Below, piece by piece: positions 45,309 to 54,498 of a stretch of DNA of 64,000 bases. A model generated the notes under the pieces. It searched no databases. It had not been told where the DNA came from and saw only the letters and a list, made by a program, of their open reading frames with translations. Source of the stretch: JAFAHD01 sp963772515 (lineage in GTDB: Bacteria; Vulcanimicrobiota; Vulcanimicrobiia; Eremiobacterales; Eremiobacteraceae); the NCBI GenBank assembly GCA_963772515.1, contig CAVYXC010000002.1, forward strand, positions 1,054,001 through 1,118,000, written 5' to 3'. Made by a program: the position numbers and the translations under genes. Every line of letters begins with the position of its first letter. Positions within the stretch are counted from its first letter, which is position 1.

Positions 45309-47690
45309 TCATGCCGGCGCGGCATCGGTCCAGCGCCAATCGGCGACCTCGGGCATGTCAACGCCATGCTCGACGACATATTCCTTGTGCGCCGCGAGCC
45401 GGTCGTTGAAAAAGTCGGCAGCGCGCGCGGCTTCGGGACTGGACAGCGCGGCGCAAGAGATCGCGTCGAGCGCCAAGTGGTAGCGGCTCATCCGGTTCCG
45501 TACGACCATGTCGAACGGCGTAGTGGTCGAGCCCTCTTCCATATAGCCGCGCACGTGGAACCGGGCGGGCTCGGGCCGCCGATGGAGGAGCTCGTGGACG
45601 ACGCGCGGGTAGCCATGGAACGCGAACACGACCGGCAGTGCCGTTCCAAACGCGCGCTCGAACGCGGCATCGTCCATGCCATGCGGGTGTTCCGCGCGCG
45701 TCTCCAACGAGAACAAGTCGATGATGTTGACGACTCGAGCACGCAGCTCGGGGACGTGGCGGCGCAACAGCCATGCCGCCGCCATCGTCTCCAGCGTGGG
45801 CACGTCGCCGGCCGCGGCGAGGACCACCTGCGGGGCGCCGTCGCCCACGCCCGCCCAATCCCAAACCGACGCGCCTCGGGCGAAATGCGCCTTGGCCTCG
45901 TCTATGTCGAGCCACACGGGGGCGACATTCTTGGATGCGATGATGAGGTTGACGTAATTGCGGCTGCGCAAGCAGTGGTCGGACGTCACCACGAGGCAGT
46001 TGGCATCCGCCGGCAGATAGGCGCGCACGACGGTCGCCTTCTTGCTGATCAGATTGTCGATGAAGCCCGGTCCTTGATGCGAATATCCGTTGTGATCCTG
46101 GCGCCACGCGTGTGAGGTCAGCAAGATGTTGAGCGACGGCACGGGGCGGCGCCACGGAATCTCGCCGGCGGTCTTGAGCCATTTGACGTGCTGCGCGACC
46201 ATCGAATCGACGATCGTCGCGAAGGCCTCGTAGCAGGCGAACATGCCATGGCGCCCGGACAGCGTATAGCCTTCCAACCAGCCCTCGCAGGTGGTCTCGC
46301 TCAAGATCTCCAGCACGCGGCCGTCGCGCGAGAGCAGCTCGTCGGTCTCGACGAGCGGCCACATGAAGGCGCGGTCGGTGGCTTCGAAGACCGCCTCTAG
46401 CTTATTGGACATCGTCTCATCGGGGCACGTCAGACGGAAGTTACGCGCTTCATGGTTGAGCCGGAATGTCTCGCGCAGATACGAGCCGAGCGATTCGGTC
46501 GCAGAGGCCTGCACGCCGCCGTGCGCGGCGACGTCGACCGCGTGCGCGTCCACGGCGGGCAATCGCAATCCCGGCGCGTCGGCAGGACCGCCGTTCGCCG
46601 CCTCGTTCGCGCCCATGCACAAGTTGGCGGACGGCACGGCGGTCTGCAGGTCGCTGTGCGGCGCTCCGCGTTCGTCGAAGAGCTCCTGCGGCCGATAGCT
46701 GCGCAGCCACGTCTCGAGCGCGCGCAAGTGCGCCGGCTTTTCGCGCGGGTCAGGGATCGGCAGCTGGTGGGCGTGGAACGTGCCTTCGATCGCGTGTCCG
46801 TCCAGCTCGCGCGGACCGGTCCAGCCCTTGGGGGTGCGCAGCACGATGAGCGGCCACGTCGGCGGCGAGGTCGCGCGCATCTCGCGCGCGTCGGTCTGCA
46901 GCGAACGGATGCGTTCGTAGGCCCAATTCATCGCTGCCCACAATTGCCGGTGGGCGTCGTCGGGATCGCTCGCCGTCACGTGGCGCACGTCGTAGCCGCA
47001 GCCCACGAAGTACTGGTGCAGCTCAAGGCCGCTCATGCGCGCGAAGATCGACGGACCTGACAGTTTGTAGCCGTTGAGGTGCAGGATCGGCAGCACCGCG
47101 CCGGAGTCAGCCGGGTTGAGAAACTTATTCGACTGCCACGCCGCGGCGAGCGGACCGGTCTCAGCCTCGCCGTCACCGACGACGCAAGCGACGATCAAGT
47201 CCGGATTGTCGAATGCGACGCCAAATGCGTGAGCCAAGCTGTAGCCGAGTTCGCCGCCTTCGTGCAGCGCGCCGGGCGTCATCGCGCTGATATGGCTCGG
47301 CAAGCCGCCCGGCCAGGAGAAGGCCCGGCTGAGCCTGCGCACGCCATCGAACGTGCGCGCGAACTCCGGATAGACGCGCGCAAGGCTGCCTTCGAGGAAA
47401 AGATTCGCGTAGATCGCGGGCGCTCCGTGACCAGGTCCGACGACCAGCACGATGCGCGCCCCGGTATCTTGGATCAGCCGGTTGAGGTGCGTATAGATGA
47501 GATTGAGCCCGGGCTGCGTGCCCCAATGGCCGAGCAGCCGCTCTTTGATGTGCTCCCGCCGCAGAGGTTCGCGCAGCAAGACGTTATCTTTGAGATACAG
47601 CTGGATCGCGCCGAGATAATTGGCCGCCCGCCAGTATCGGGCGAGTTGGTCCAATCGCGATGAGCTCGCCCGTTCGAGAAGCGGCATCAT
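45309..47690 (-). CDS. xfp: Xylulose-5-phosphate/fructose-6-phosphate phosphoketolase
   Basis: A 793-aa thiamine-diphosphate enzyme splitting xylulose-5-P or fructose-6-P with phosphate to acetyl phosphate and a shorter sugar phosphate. Length is full. Motifs: GHGAPAIYANLFLEG, the TPP-binding GDGEAETGPLAAAWQSNKFL, LHLNGYKLSGPSIF, TPKGWTGP, TCPDETMSNKL, and SHAWRQDHNGYSHQGPGF. Acetate kinase follows directly, giving a classical phosphoketolase-acetate ATP module. A palindrome sits 47 nt ahead of the start. Confidence 0.95.
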   Translation of the reverse strand: MMPLLERASSSRLDQLARYWRAANYLGAIQLYLKDNVLLREPLRREHIKERLLGHWGTQPGLNLIYTHLNRLIQDTGARIVLVVGPGHGAPAIYANLFLEGSLARVYPEFARTFDGVRRLSRAFSWPGGLPSHISAMTPGALHEGGELGYSLAHAFGVAFDNPDLIVACVVGDGEAETGPLAAAWQSNKFLNPADSGAVLPILHLNGYKLSGPSIFARMSGLELHQYFVGCGYDVRHVTASDPDDAHRQLWAAMNWAYERIRSLQTDAREMRATSPPTWPLIVLRTPKGWTGPRELDGHAIEGTFHAHQLPIPDPREKPAHLRALETWLRSYRPQELFDERGAPHSDLQTAVPSANLCMGANEAANGGPADAPGLRLPAVDAHAVDVAAHGGVQASATESLGSYLRETFRLNHEARNFRLTCPDETMSNKLEAVFEATDRAFMWPLVETDELLSRDGRVLEILSETTCEGWLEGYTLSGRHGMFACYEAFATIVDSMVAQHVKWLKTAGEIPWRRPVPSLNILLTSHAWRQDHNGYSHQGPGFIDNLISKKATVVRAYLPADANCLVVTSDHCLRSRNYVNLIIASKNVAPVWLDIDEAKAHFARGASVWDWAGVGDGAPQVVLAAAGDVPTLETMAAAWLLRRHVPELRARVVNIIDLFSLETRAEHPHGMDDAAFERAFGTALPVVFAFHGYPRVVHELLHRRPEPARFHVRGYMEEGSTTTPFDMVVRNRMSRYHLALDAISCAALSSPEAARAADFFNDRLAAHKEYVVEHGVDMPEVADWRWTDAAPA

Positions 47691-47736
47691 GACGTCTCAA
47701 TGCTAGCGCAGCCGTCTGTCAACGCGGCGAAAGGGG

Positions 47737-47755
47737 TGTGAAGGCCCCCTTCACA
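47737..47755. promoter_or_regulatory. 19-bp palindrome upstream of phosphoketolase
   Basis: TGTGAAGG and CCTTCACA are perfect eight-base inverted arms around CCC/GGG. The site lies between the histidine kinase stop and phosphoketolase; TTGACA, a perfect -35, is on the minus strand at 47718-47723, but no good -10 is 16-18 bp away. The site may be an operator for the neighbouring response regulator, or the hairpin of a weak terminator of the kinase operon. Confidence 0.4.
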
Positions 47756-47779
47756 TGGGTAGCTCGTGGTCCGGGACGG

Positions 47780-48490
47780 CTACGAGGCGGCTTGGGGGAG
47801 TTCGCCGGGCAGCCGCACGACGAACCGAGCACCGCCGGGCGCTGCTTCATCGAGCTGAATCGAGCCGCCCTGGGCTTCGACGAGCTCTTTGACGATGGAA
47901 AGTCCCAAGCCCGAACCGGCCTGCGCTTCGGCTCCGGCGCCCCGGAAGCCGGATTCGAAGACGTGCCGTAGATCCTCGGCCGGCACTCCCGGACCGTTGT
48001 CGGAAATCGTGACTTGCAGCTCGTTTGCCTTGCGGCGGCAGTCCACGGACACGCTGCCGCCCGTCGGCGTGTAGCGGACGGCGTTGAGCAGCACGTTCTT
48101 GACGATCTGGCCGATGCGCGTGGGGTCGCCGTAGAATCGCTGGCATGCGGCTGCGGGATGGGGGCAGCGGAAAACCGACAGCGACACGTGCTTCTCGACC
48201 GCGACCGCCTCCATCGAGGCGAATTCGCGCGCCAGCAGATCGCACACGTTGATCTCAGACAGCTTGAGCGCGCGGTCAACGAGCTGCTCGTGCAGCGCCG
48301 GGTGCATGGCACGCAGATCTTTGATGAGCTCCTCGAGATGGTGCAGCGTCTGCACGACGCTTTCGAGCCGCTGCGCGGTCGGCGGCAGCTTGCCGTCGAT
48401 GAATGCCTCGAGGTTGGCTTTGGCGACCGACAGCTGGTTGCGCATCTCGTGGATCAGCTCCGAGAGGCGCTGATCGTCGCGCTCGATCAC
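47780..48490 (-). CDS. Short soluble sensor histidine kinase
   Basis: A 236-aa kinase with no membrane segment and no separate sensor domain. The H-box is HEMRNQLSVAKANLEAF with the phospho-acceptor His near residue 14. The N-box is VKNVLLNAVRYTP, G1 DNGPGVP, and G2 GSGLGLSIVKEL. Input may come from another protein, for example a GAF-type sensor. It overlaps the response regulator gene by 4 nt, confirming the pair. Confidence 0.9.
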   Translation of the reverse strand: MIERDDQRLSELIHEMRNQLSVAKANLEAFIDGKLPPTAQRLESVVQTLHHLEELIKDLRAMHPALHEQLVDRALKLSEINVCDLLAREFASMEAVAVEKHVSLSVFRCPHPAAACQRFYGDPTRIGQIVKNVLLNAVRYTPTGGSVSVDCRRKANELQVTISDNGPGVPAEDLRHVFESGFRGAGAEAQAGSGLGLSIVKELVEAQGGSIQLDEAAPGGARFVVRLPGELPQAAS

Positions 48491-49200
48491 GACAGCTTCG
48501 CCATCTTGTAGCCGACGCCGAACACCGTGATGACGTAGCGCGGCGTCGCCGGATCGGCCTCGATCTTGTGGCGCAGGTTCGCGACGTGGCGATCCAGCGT
48601 ACGGTCGTAGATCTCCAGTTCGTCACCTTTGATCTTGTCGAGCAGCTGCGTGCGGGTGAACGTGCGCCCCGGATTGGCGGCGAGCAGTTCGAGGATGCGG
48701 AACTCGGTCGGGGTGAGCGCGACCGCGGCGCCGCGTACGCGGACCTCGTGCTCCTGCGGATCGATCTCGATGTCGCCGTTACGCACGACGGCGGCCGGCT
48801 CGGCTTGCGGCTTGCCATCGGCCGGCGAGGCATGCGTGCGGCGCAAGACCGCCTTGATGCGCGCGACGACTTCGCGCGGGCTGAAAGGTTTGGTGATATA
48901 GTCGTCGGCGCCGAGCTCGAGGCCGACGACGCGGTCGACTTCTTCGCCGCGTGAGGTCAACATGATGATCGGGATCGTCGAGGTGGTCCGAATTTCGCGG
49001 AACGCCTCGAAGCCGCTCATGCCGGGCAGCTTGAGGTCGAGCAGGATCAGATCGGGTTTTTCGGCCGCGGCGGCGCGCACGGCGCTCGCGCCGTCGTAGG
49101 CCTTGTGCACCACAAAACCCTCGTCACTGAGGTAGCGCTCGAGGATCTCTACGATCTGAGGCTCATCGTCGACCAACAGCACCGATGTCGTCGGACTCAC
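48487..49200 (-). CDS. OmpR/PhoB-family response regulator
   Basis: A 237-aa regulator. Receiver domain: VLLVDDEPQIVEIL with acidic pair, phospho-Asp in LDLKLPGMSG, Thr in MLTSRGEEVD and Lys in ADDYITKPFSP. DNA-binding winged helix: LTPTEFRILELLAANPGRTF and RTLDRHVANLRHKIE and VFGVGYKM. The start is the GTG at 49200 overlapping the stop of the glutamine synthetase (GTGA); the longer in-frame upstream part shadows that gene. It may regulate phosphoketolase-acetate kinase through the palindrome just downstream of its kinase gene; this is inference from position. Confidence 0.92.
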   Translation of the reverse strand: MSPTTSVLLVDDEPQIVEILERYLSDEGFVVHKAYDGASAVRAAAAEKPDLILLDLKLPGMSGFEAFREIRTTSTIPIIMLTSRGEEVDRVVGLELGADDYITKPFSPREVVARIKAVLRRTHASPADGKPQAEPAAVVRNGDIEIDPQEHEVRVRGAAVALTPTEFRILELLAANPGRTFTRTQLLDKIKGDELEIYDRTLDRHVANLRHKIEADPATPRYVITVFGVGYKMAKLS

Positions 49201-50513
49201 AACGTTAGATATGCGTCCAGCTCCCAGGGGTGCACCTGCGTCCGATAGGACTCCCATTCGGCGAGCTTGGCCTCTCGAAATCGGTGATACGTGTGGTCGC
49301 CCAGCGTCGAGCGGACCAACGCGTCGGCATCCAGCGCGGCGATCGCCTCCTGCAGTGAGGCCGGCAGTTGCTCGACGCCCAGGGTCGCGCGTTCGTCGTC
49401 GCTGAGCTGAGCCAGATTCGTCTCGATCGGATCGCCCGGCACGAGTTTGCGCCGGATGCCGTCCAATCCCGACTTGAGGATGCAGGCCAACGCTAGATAC
49501 GGATTGCACGAGGGATCGGGCGAGCGCAGCTCGATGCGTACGCCTTCGCGGTCCGCCGGCACGCGCACCAGCGAGCTCTTGGCTCGTTGCGACCATTGGA
49601 CGAACGACGGAGCATCATAACCGGGCACGAGGCGCTTGTACGAGTTGACGGTCGGATCGGTGATCGCGGTGAAACCACGCGCGTGCGCGAGCAGTCCGCC
49701 GACGCACGCCAGCCCCGTCTCGCTTAAGTGCAGCGGATCCGCCGCGTCGTAGAACGCGTTTGCGCCGTCGCGCGTCAAGTACTGCGCGATGTGTAATCCA
49801 CTTCCGTCTTGATTGAGCAGCGGCTTGGGCATGAAGGTCGCGTGCAGGCCGTGGCGCGCGGCGACCGTTTTGACCACGACCCGGGCGGTGGCCACCGCAT
49901 CGGCGAGCGACAACGCATCGGTATAGGCCAGGTCGATCTCGTGTTGGCCATGCGACACCTCGTGATGGGTCGCGTCCACACGGATGCCCATCTCTTCGAG
50001 CACGAGGCTGACGTCGCGCCGCGCGATGTCGCCTCGATCGATCGGCCCGAGATCGAAGTAGGAGCCGCGGTCGCTTGTGATCGTCGTCGGCTGGCCGGCT
50101 GCGTTGGGTTCGAACAAGAAGAACTCGAGCTCTGCGCTCGCATGTGCGCCGAATCCCATTTCGCTCGCTTCATCGACGACGCGGCGCAATGCGCTGCGCG
50201 TGCAGCCTTCGAACGGCGAACCATCCGGATTGCGCACGTCGCACATGAGACGCGCTTCGAGCGGCGCGCCGGGCATGCCGGGCAGCACCGCGAACGTCGC
50301 CGGATCGGGCGCGAGGCACATGTCGGACTCTTCGTGGCGGACGAAACCCTCGATGCACGAGCCGTCGAACACGACCTTGCCGTCGAGCGCGAGCTCTAGC
50401 TCGCGGACCGGGATGGCGACGTTTTTCGTGACGCCGTGGATGTCGGAGAACTGGAGCCGCACGAATGCGATGCCCAACTCCTTGGCGCGGCGCATGACCT
50501 CTTTCTTGCTCAT
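49197..50513 (-). CDS. Second glutamine synthetase-like ligase (GSI-alpha type)
   Basis: A 438-aa glutamine synthetase-family enzyme, shorter than GlnA at 24.6 kb and lacking the adenylylation region. Motifs: FVRLQFSDIHGVTKNV, FDGSCIEGFVRHEESDM, SAELEFFLFE, EVSHGQHEID, MPKPLLNQDGSGLHI, NSYKRLVPGYDAP, RIELRSPDPSCNPYLAL. Such second enzymes include feedback-regulated GS as well as gamma-glutamylpolyamine synthetases. Coupling to a PucR regulator and an aminotransferase nearby favours an amine ligase, but ordinary GS cannot be excluded. It overlaps both neighbours by 4 nt. Confidence 0.9.
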   Translation of the reverse strand: MSKKEVMRRAKELGIAFVRLQFSDIHGVTKNVAIPVRELELALDGKVVFDGSCIEGFVRHEESDMCLAPDPATFAVLPGMPGAPLEARLMCDVRNPDGSPFEGCTRSALRRVVDEASEMGFGAHASAELEFFLFEPNAAGQPTTITSDRGSYFDLGPIDRGDIARRDVSLVLEEMGIRVDATHHEVSHGQHEIDLAYTDALSLADAVATARVVVKTVAARHGLHATFMPKPLLNQDGSGLHIAQYLTRDGANAFYDAADPLHLSETGLACVGGLLAHARGFTAITDPTVNSYKRLVPGYDAPSFVQWSQRAKSSLVRVPADREGVRIELRSPDPSCNPYLALACILKSGLDGIRRKLVPGDPIETNLAQLSDDERATLGVEQLPASLQEAIAALDADALVRSTLGDHTYHRFREAKLAEWESYRTQVHPWELDAYLTL

Positions 50514-51715
50514 GGTTCCTCGCGTTCCATGAGCCAGATCGCGAGCGCGGCGCGCAAGGACAGCTGGTCCTTGGGGGCGTGCAGATCGACTTTGAGGATC
50601 TGCGAGATCTGGTTGAGCCGGTAGAAGATCGTATGGCGGTGGACGGAGAGCCGCTCGGCCGCCTCTTTGACGTTCTCGCCGATGTCGAAGTACAGTCGCA
50701 GGGTCTTGAGCAATTCGGTCTTGTGCTTGCGGTCGTATTGGGTGAGCGGCGCGAGCTGCGCCTCCGCGAAACCCAAGAACGCCTCGCGCACGCCGCCCGC
50801 GTGCAGCAACGCGTAGACGCCGAGGTCGGCGTACAGCGTGACCGATCCGCGCCCGTACAGGCGCCGGCCGAGAGCCAGAGCGCGGCGGCCTTCTTCGAGC
50901 GATTGCGGGCCTTCGAGTATGTCCGCGTGATAGGCACCGATGCCGCAGCTGACCGAGCGCGCCGCCGCCTGCGCCGGCACGTCGCGCACTGCGTTGGTCG
51001 CGGCTTGGCGCGCGCGCGACACGTCGGAGGCGTGTCGCATCGGGAAGAGCGCGACCACTTGGCCGGATGTCGGCGCGAGCGGGCAGACGCAGTCTGCCGG
51101 CGCGAGCGCTTGCGCGACCGCGTCGCGCGCGACGCTCGGCGATGCGCCTTCGACGTCGAACACCGCGCCGAGGAACGAAGCGGGCAGCGCGAGACCGGCG
51201 GCGGCTGCGTCTTCCTTGAGCGATGCGGGATCGCTCCATTCGCCCGCCAGATAGCGTTCCCAAAACGCGCGCCGCGCCTGCGGCCGGCCGGCGCCGCGGC
51301 GCGCAAGCTCAATGCTGGCCGTGCTGGCCACGAGGCGGACTGCGGCGGCGGCGAGCGCGGCGGGTTTGGTGCGTGAAAAGAGCGTCACATAGCCGGCGGG
51401 TCCGTCGCCGTCGCCGCCGGCGGAGGGCAGCGGCGCGCACAGCGCGTGCAATCCTTGATCGAGCGTCGCACGGGCGGTGCGCCCGTTCGTGCCCTTGACC
51501 GGCTTGTACCATTGCGCGAACGAAGCGGGGACGGTGCCGGTGCCGCGCGCTTGGGCTACCGCGAGATTGCGCCATTGGTCGTCCTCGATGAGGACGGCGC
51601 CGTGCGCAGCGTCGGCTAGCGCCTGCGCGAGCGCCTTGAGCCCGCCGCCGCCGGCGACGATGCCCGCCGCGCGTTCGCCGAGCTCGGCAAGTTCCTCTGC
51701 GGTCACGTCGGTCAA
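50510..51715 (-). CDS. PucR-family transcriptional regulator
   Basis: A 401-aa regulator. The N-terminal 180 residues resemble a GAF-like sensing domain (LIEDDQWRNLAVAQ), the middle holds the GGDEF-like CdaR domain (PSVARDAVAQAL, SCGIGAYHADILEGPQSLEE), and the C-terminal PucR helix-turn-helix ends LRLYFDIGENVKEAAERLSV and HRHTIFYRLNQISQ. PucR proteins control purine, amine or GABA use. It overlaps the GS-like ligase (ATGA), which is probably its target operon together with the upstream aminotransferase. Confidence 0.88.
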   Translation of the reverse strand: MTDVTAEELAELGERAAGIVAGGGGLKALAQALADAAHGAVLIEDDQWRNLAVAQARGTGTVPASFAQWYKPVKGTNGRTARATLDQGLHALCAPLPSAGGDGDGPAGYVTLFSRTKPAALAAAAVRLVASTASIELARRGAGRPQARRAFWERYLAGEWSDPASLKEDAAAAGLALPASFLGAVFDVEGASPSVARDAVAQALAPADCVCPLAPTSGQVVALFPMRHASDVSRARQAATNAVRDVPAQAAARSVSCGIGAYHADILEGPQSLEEGRRALALGRRLYGRGSVTLYADLGVYALLHAGGVREAFLGFAEAQLAPLTQYDRKHKTELLKTLRLYFDIGENVKEAAERLSVHRHTIFYRLNQISQILKVDLHAPKDQLSLRAALAIWLMEREEP

Positions 51716-53046
51716 CCGCCCGACGCGCTGTGGTGTCGGGAGCGAGACTTGCCGACGCGCGGGATCATCTTGCGCAGGCGTTCCGGCAGAAGCACGTCGA
51801 TCACGTCGTCGACGGTGATGATGCCGCGCATGATGCCGGCGTCATCGACGACCGGCACGGCGACGAAGTCGTAGCGCGCGATCGTGGTCGCGACCTCTTC
51901 GCGCGACGCGTCGACGGCAACGGTGACGACGTCGGTGTTCATCACCGTCGTGATGGACGCATCGGGCGGGGACTTGAGCAAGTCGCGCAGCGAGAGCACG
52001 CCCAAGATGTGCTCGTGTTCGTTGAGCACATAGATATAGTAGACCAGTTCGGCGTCTTCGGCCGCGTTGCGGATGTGCTCGAACGTCTGCGCGACCGTCA
52101 CGCCCAGCGGCACCGACAGATACTCGGTCGTCATGATGCCGCCGGCGGTGTCCTCGTCGTGCCCGAGCAGCTCGCGCACGTCTTCGGCCTCTTGCGGCTG
52201 CATGAGTCCGAGGAGCTGCTGCTGCACTTCGGGCTCCACTTCGCCCAGCAGATCGGCCGCGTCGTCCGATGACATGTTTTCGATGATGTCGGCGGCGCGA
52301 TCGGGGTGCAGATCCTCGAGGATCGAGAGCTGCGTGTCGACGTCGAGCTGCTCGAGCGCCTCGGCGGCGGTGTCCTCGGGCAACGAGCTCAGCAGCGATG
52401 CTTGATCTTTGGTGTTGAGGTCCTCGATGATCGCCGCGAGGTCGGCCGGGTGGATGCGCTCGATGCGATTGCCAGGCAGCCGCAAACGCACCGCATCGCC
52501 GGGTGCGGCGCTGGAAAGCGGAGCCACCGCGTCCCACGAGATCAGCGATTGGCGCAGTCCTGGCCGAGAAGCGCGTTCCAGCCAGCGCCGGCCGAGCGCA
52601 TGCAAGCCGAGGCGGCGCAGCAGGCCTGCCAGGCCGACGTCGACCGCGATGAGCCGCAGGTGCTCGCCGGTCGGCGCCAGCTTCAGGTCGTTGACGCGCA
52701 CGACTTTGCGTCCGTCGACGTCGACGATCTGCTTGTCGAGCAGCTCACGATTGAGAAGCAGCTCGTCGTCCTTTGAGACGCTGTAGGCGGCGTCATGCGG
52801 GGCCTGGTTCAGGATGATCGCTTTGTCCGACATCGCGCGCACGGCGCTAAAGGGGGCGTAGCGGATGATGCCGTCGCGGCACTTGACGTAGAGGCCGGTG
52901 ATCGGCGGGAAGCTCTCGCGCCCGTCGCCGACGAGGTCCTGCACGCTGCCGATGGGCATGGAGGAACCGTCGGTCCACAATTCGACCGCCCGCCCGATCA
53001 GCTCGCTGACAAAGGCTTCCTGCAGCTCCACGTAAGCGCCCTCCAC
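51712..53046 (-). CDS. MgtE-like N-domain/CBS protein with PRC-barrel, no channel
   Basis: A 444-aa soluble protein. Residues 1-130 contain two PRC-barrel-like segments (VQDLVGDGRES, DKQIVDVDGRKVVRVNDLKL). A MgtE N-domain follows, with helical repeats (HPADLAAIIEDLN, LPEDTAAEALEQLDVDTQ, EDLHPDRAADIIENMSSDD, EEDVRELL-like) and a pair of CBS domains (TEYLSVPLGVTVAQ, MNTDVVTVAVDAS). The five-helix Mg2+ channel of true MgtE is absent. It may sense Mg2+ or nucleotides for a partner. It overlaps the PucR gene by 4 nt. Confidence 0.85.
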   Translation of the reverse strand: MEGAYVELQEAFVSELIGRAVELWTDGSSMPIGSVQDLVGDGRESFPPITGLYVKCRDGIIRYAPFSAVRAMSDKAIILNQAPHDAAYSVSKDDELLLNRELLDKQIVDVDGRKVVRVNDLKLAPTGEHLRLIAVDVGLAGLLRRLGLHALGRRWLERASRPGLRQSLISWDAVAPLSSAAPGDAVRLRLPGNRIERIHPADLAAIIEDLNTKDQASLLSSLPEDTAAEALEQLDVDTQLSILEDLHPDRAADIIENMSSDDAADLLGEVEPEVQQQLLGLMQPQEAEDVRELLGHDEDTAGGIMTTEYLSVPLGVTVAQTFEHIRNAAEDAELVYYIYVLNEHEHILGVLSLRDLLKSPPDASITTVMNTDVVTVAVDASREEVATTIARYDFVAVPVVDDAGIMRGIITVDDVIDVLLPERLRKMIPRVGKSRSRHHSASGG

Positions 53047-53107
53047 AGGCCATTGTAAGGGGACGCTCGAGCGCGCGTCAACCCGATGTGATGAGCCCTA
53101 AGTCCAG

Positions 53108-54457
53108 TTAAGCTTCGCGGATAGCGGCGTCGAGCACCGCGACGGCATGGTCGATCTGGTCGCGGTCGACGACGAGCGCGGGCGTGAAACGGATCGCCGA
53201 GAAGCCGCACGGCAACACCATGAGTCCGTGGCGGAAGCAATGGCCGACGACGCGGTCGCGGAACTCCGCATCCGGCGCGCGCGACGCGCGGTCGGTGACG
53301 AAGTCGACCGCCAGCATCAGACCTTTGCCGCGCACGTCGCCGATGGACGAATGCTGCTGTTGCAGTTCGCGCAGGCGCTCGATGAAGTACGAACCCTGCT
53401 CGGCGGCGCGCTCGACCAGATGCTCGGATTCGAAGACGTTGAGCGTCGCGTCGGCGGCGGCCAGCGCGATACCGTTGCCGCCGAAAGTGTTCGAATGCGC
53501 GCCTTGGACGCCGAAATCCAGATCGTCGTCGAGCACTTGTGCGGCCACGGCGACGCCGGAGCCCAGCGCCTTGCCCAGCGAGGTGCAGTTGGCGGTGACG
53601 CCGTGGTGCTCGATCGCCATCATCTTGCCCGTCTTACCCATGCCGGCTTGCACTTCGTCGTCGACATAGGGGATGCCGTGACGCGCCGCGATGTCGCGGA
53701 TGATCTGGATGAACTCCGGCGGCGGCACGATGTAGCCGCCCTCGCCTTGGATCGGCTCGACGAAGATCGCCGAGACCTCGTCCGGCGGGATGAGCTGCTT
53801 GAAGTACAGCTCCTCGAGGATGCGCGCGCACCAGATGTCGCAATTCGGATACGACATCTTGTACGGGCAGCGATAACACGTGGCGTAAGGCAGATGGTGG
53901 ACGTCGGGGATGTTCGAGGTGAAGCGCGCGCGCTGCGCGAGCTTGCTCGCGGTCAGGGAATTCGCGCCCATCGTGCGGCCATGGAACGCGCCGATGAACC
54001 CGATGAGCCGTTTGCGCGTGGGCTTGTTCCAGCGCGTCGCTTTGATCGCGGCCTCGTTTGCTTCCGTGCCGCTATTGCACATGAAGACCTTCTTGCCGCC
54101 GATGCCCGGCACGAGCGCGGCCAAGCGCTCCACGACGCGCGCCTGCAGCGGCGAATAGAAGTCGGGGCTGTTGATGAACAGCCACGATTCGGCCTGTTCG
54201 CTGATCGCCTTGACGATCGACGGATGGCAATGTCCGGTCGCGGTCACCATCCCGCTGGTGAAATCCAAGAACACGTTGCCGTCGACGTCTTCGACCATCA
54301 GGCCGCGGGCATGCTTGACGACGATCGGCGCGGTCTTCGTGCCCGTCGTGTCAAGCCGCCGCTCAATGCCGACGATGCCTGCGCCAATCGGCCCCGGCAG
54401 TTGGTAGGTCGGAATGGTGCGTTTGGTTTCTTTCAGCACTATCGAACATATTTCCAC
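53108..54457 (-). CDS. gabT: Class III aminotransferase, probably 4-aminobutyrate transaminase
   Basis: A 449-aa PLP enzyme of the GABA/acetylornithine aminotransferase family. Motifs: FLDFTSGMVTATGHCHP, CNSGTEANEAAIK, FIGAFHGRTMGAN, EPIQGEGGYIVPP with VDDEVQAGMGKTG (the Asp binding PLP nitrogen), and SLGKALGSGVAVA with the Schiff-base Lys. Residues around 190-210 hold a CYRCPYKMSYPNC cluster with a further Cys, as in a subgroup of GABA transaminases where Cys residues bind an iron-sulfur or metal centre. The neighbourhood of PucR and a second GS suggests amine or GABA breakdown. It lies 62 nt from the MgtE-like gene in the same direction. Confidence 0.88.
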   Translation of the reverse strand: MEICSIVLKETKRTIPTYQLPGPIGAGIVGIERRLDTTGTKTAPIVVKHARGLMVEDVDGNVFLDFTSGMVTATGHCHPSIVKAISEQAESWLFINSPDFYSPLQARVVERLAALVPGIGGKKVFMCNSGTEANEAAIKATRWNKPTRKRLIGFIGAFHGRTMGANSLTASKLAQRARFTSNIPDVHHLPYATCYRCPYKMSYPNCDIWCARILEELYFKQLIPPDEVSAIFVEPIQGEGGYIVPPPEFIQIIRDIAARHGIPYVDDEVQAGMGKTGKMMAIEHHGVTANCTSLGKALGSGVAVAAQVLDDDLDFGVQGAHSNTFGGNGIALAAADATLNVFESEHLVERAAEQGSYFIERLRELQQQHSSIGDVRGKGLMLAVDFVTDRASRAPDAEFRDRVVGHCFRHGLMVLPCGFSAIRFTPALVVDRDQIDHAVAVLDAAIREA

Positions 54458-54498
54458 GTGGTGAATGATGAACCTTGTCTGCGCTCGAAGCGGCTCGC

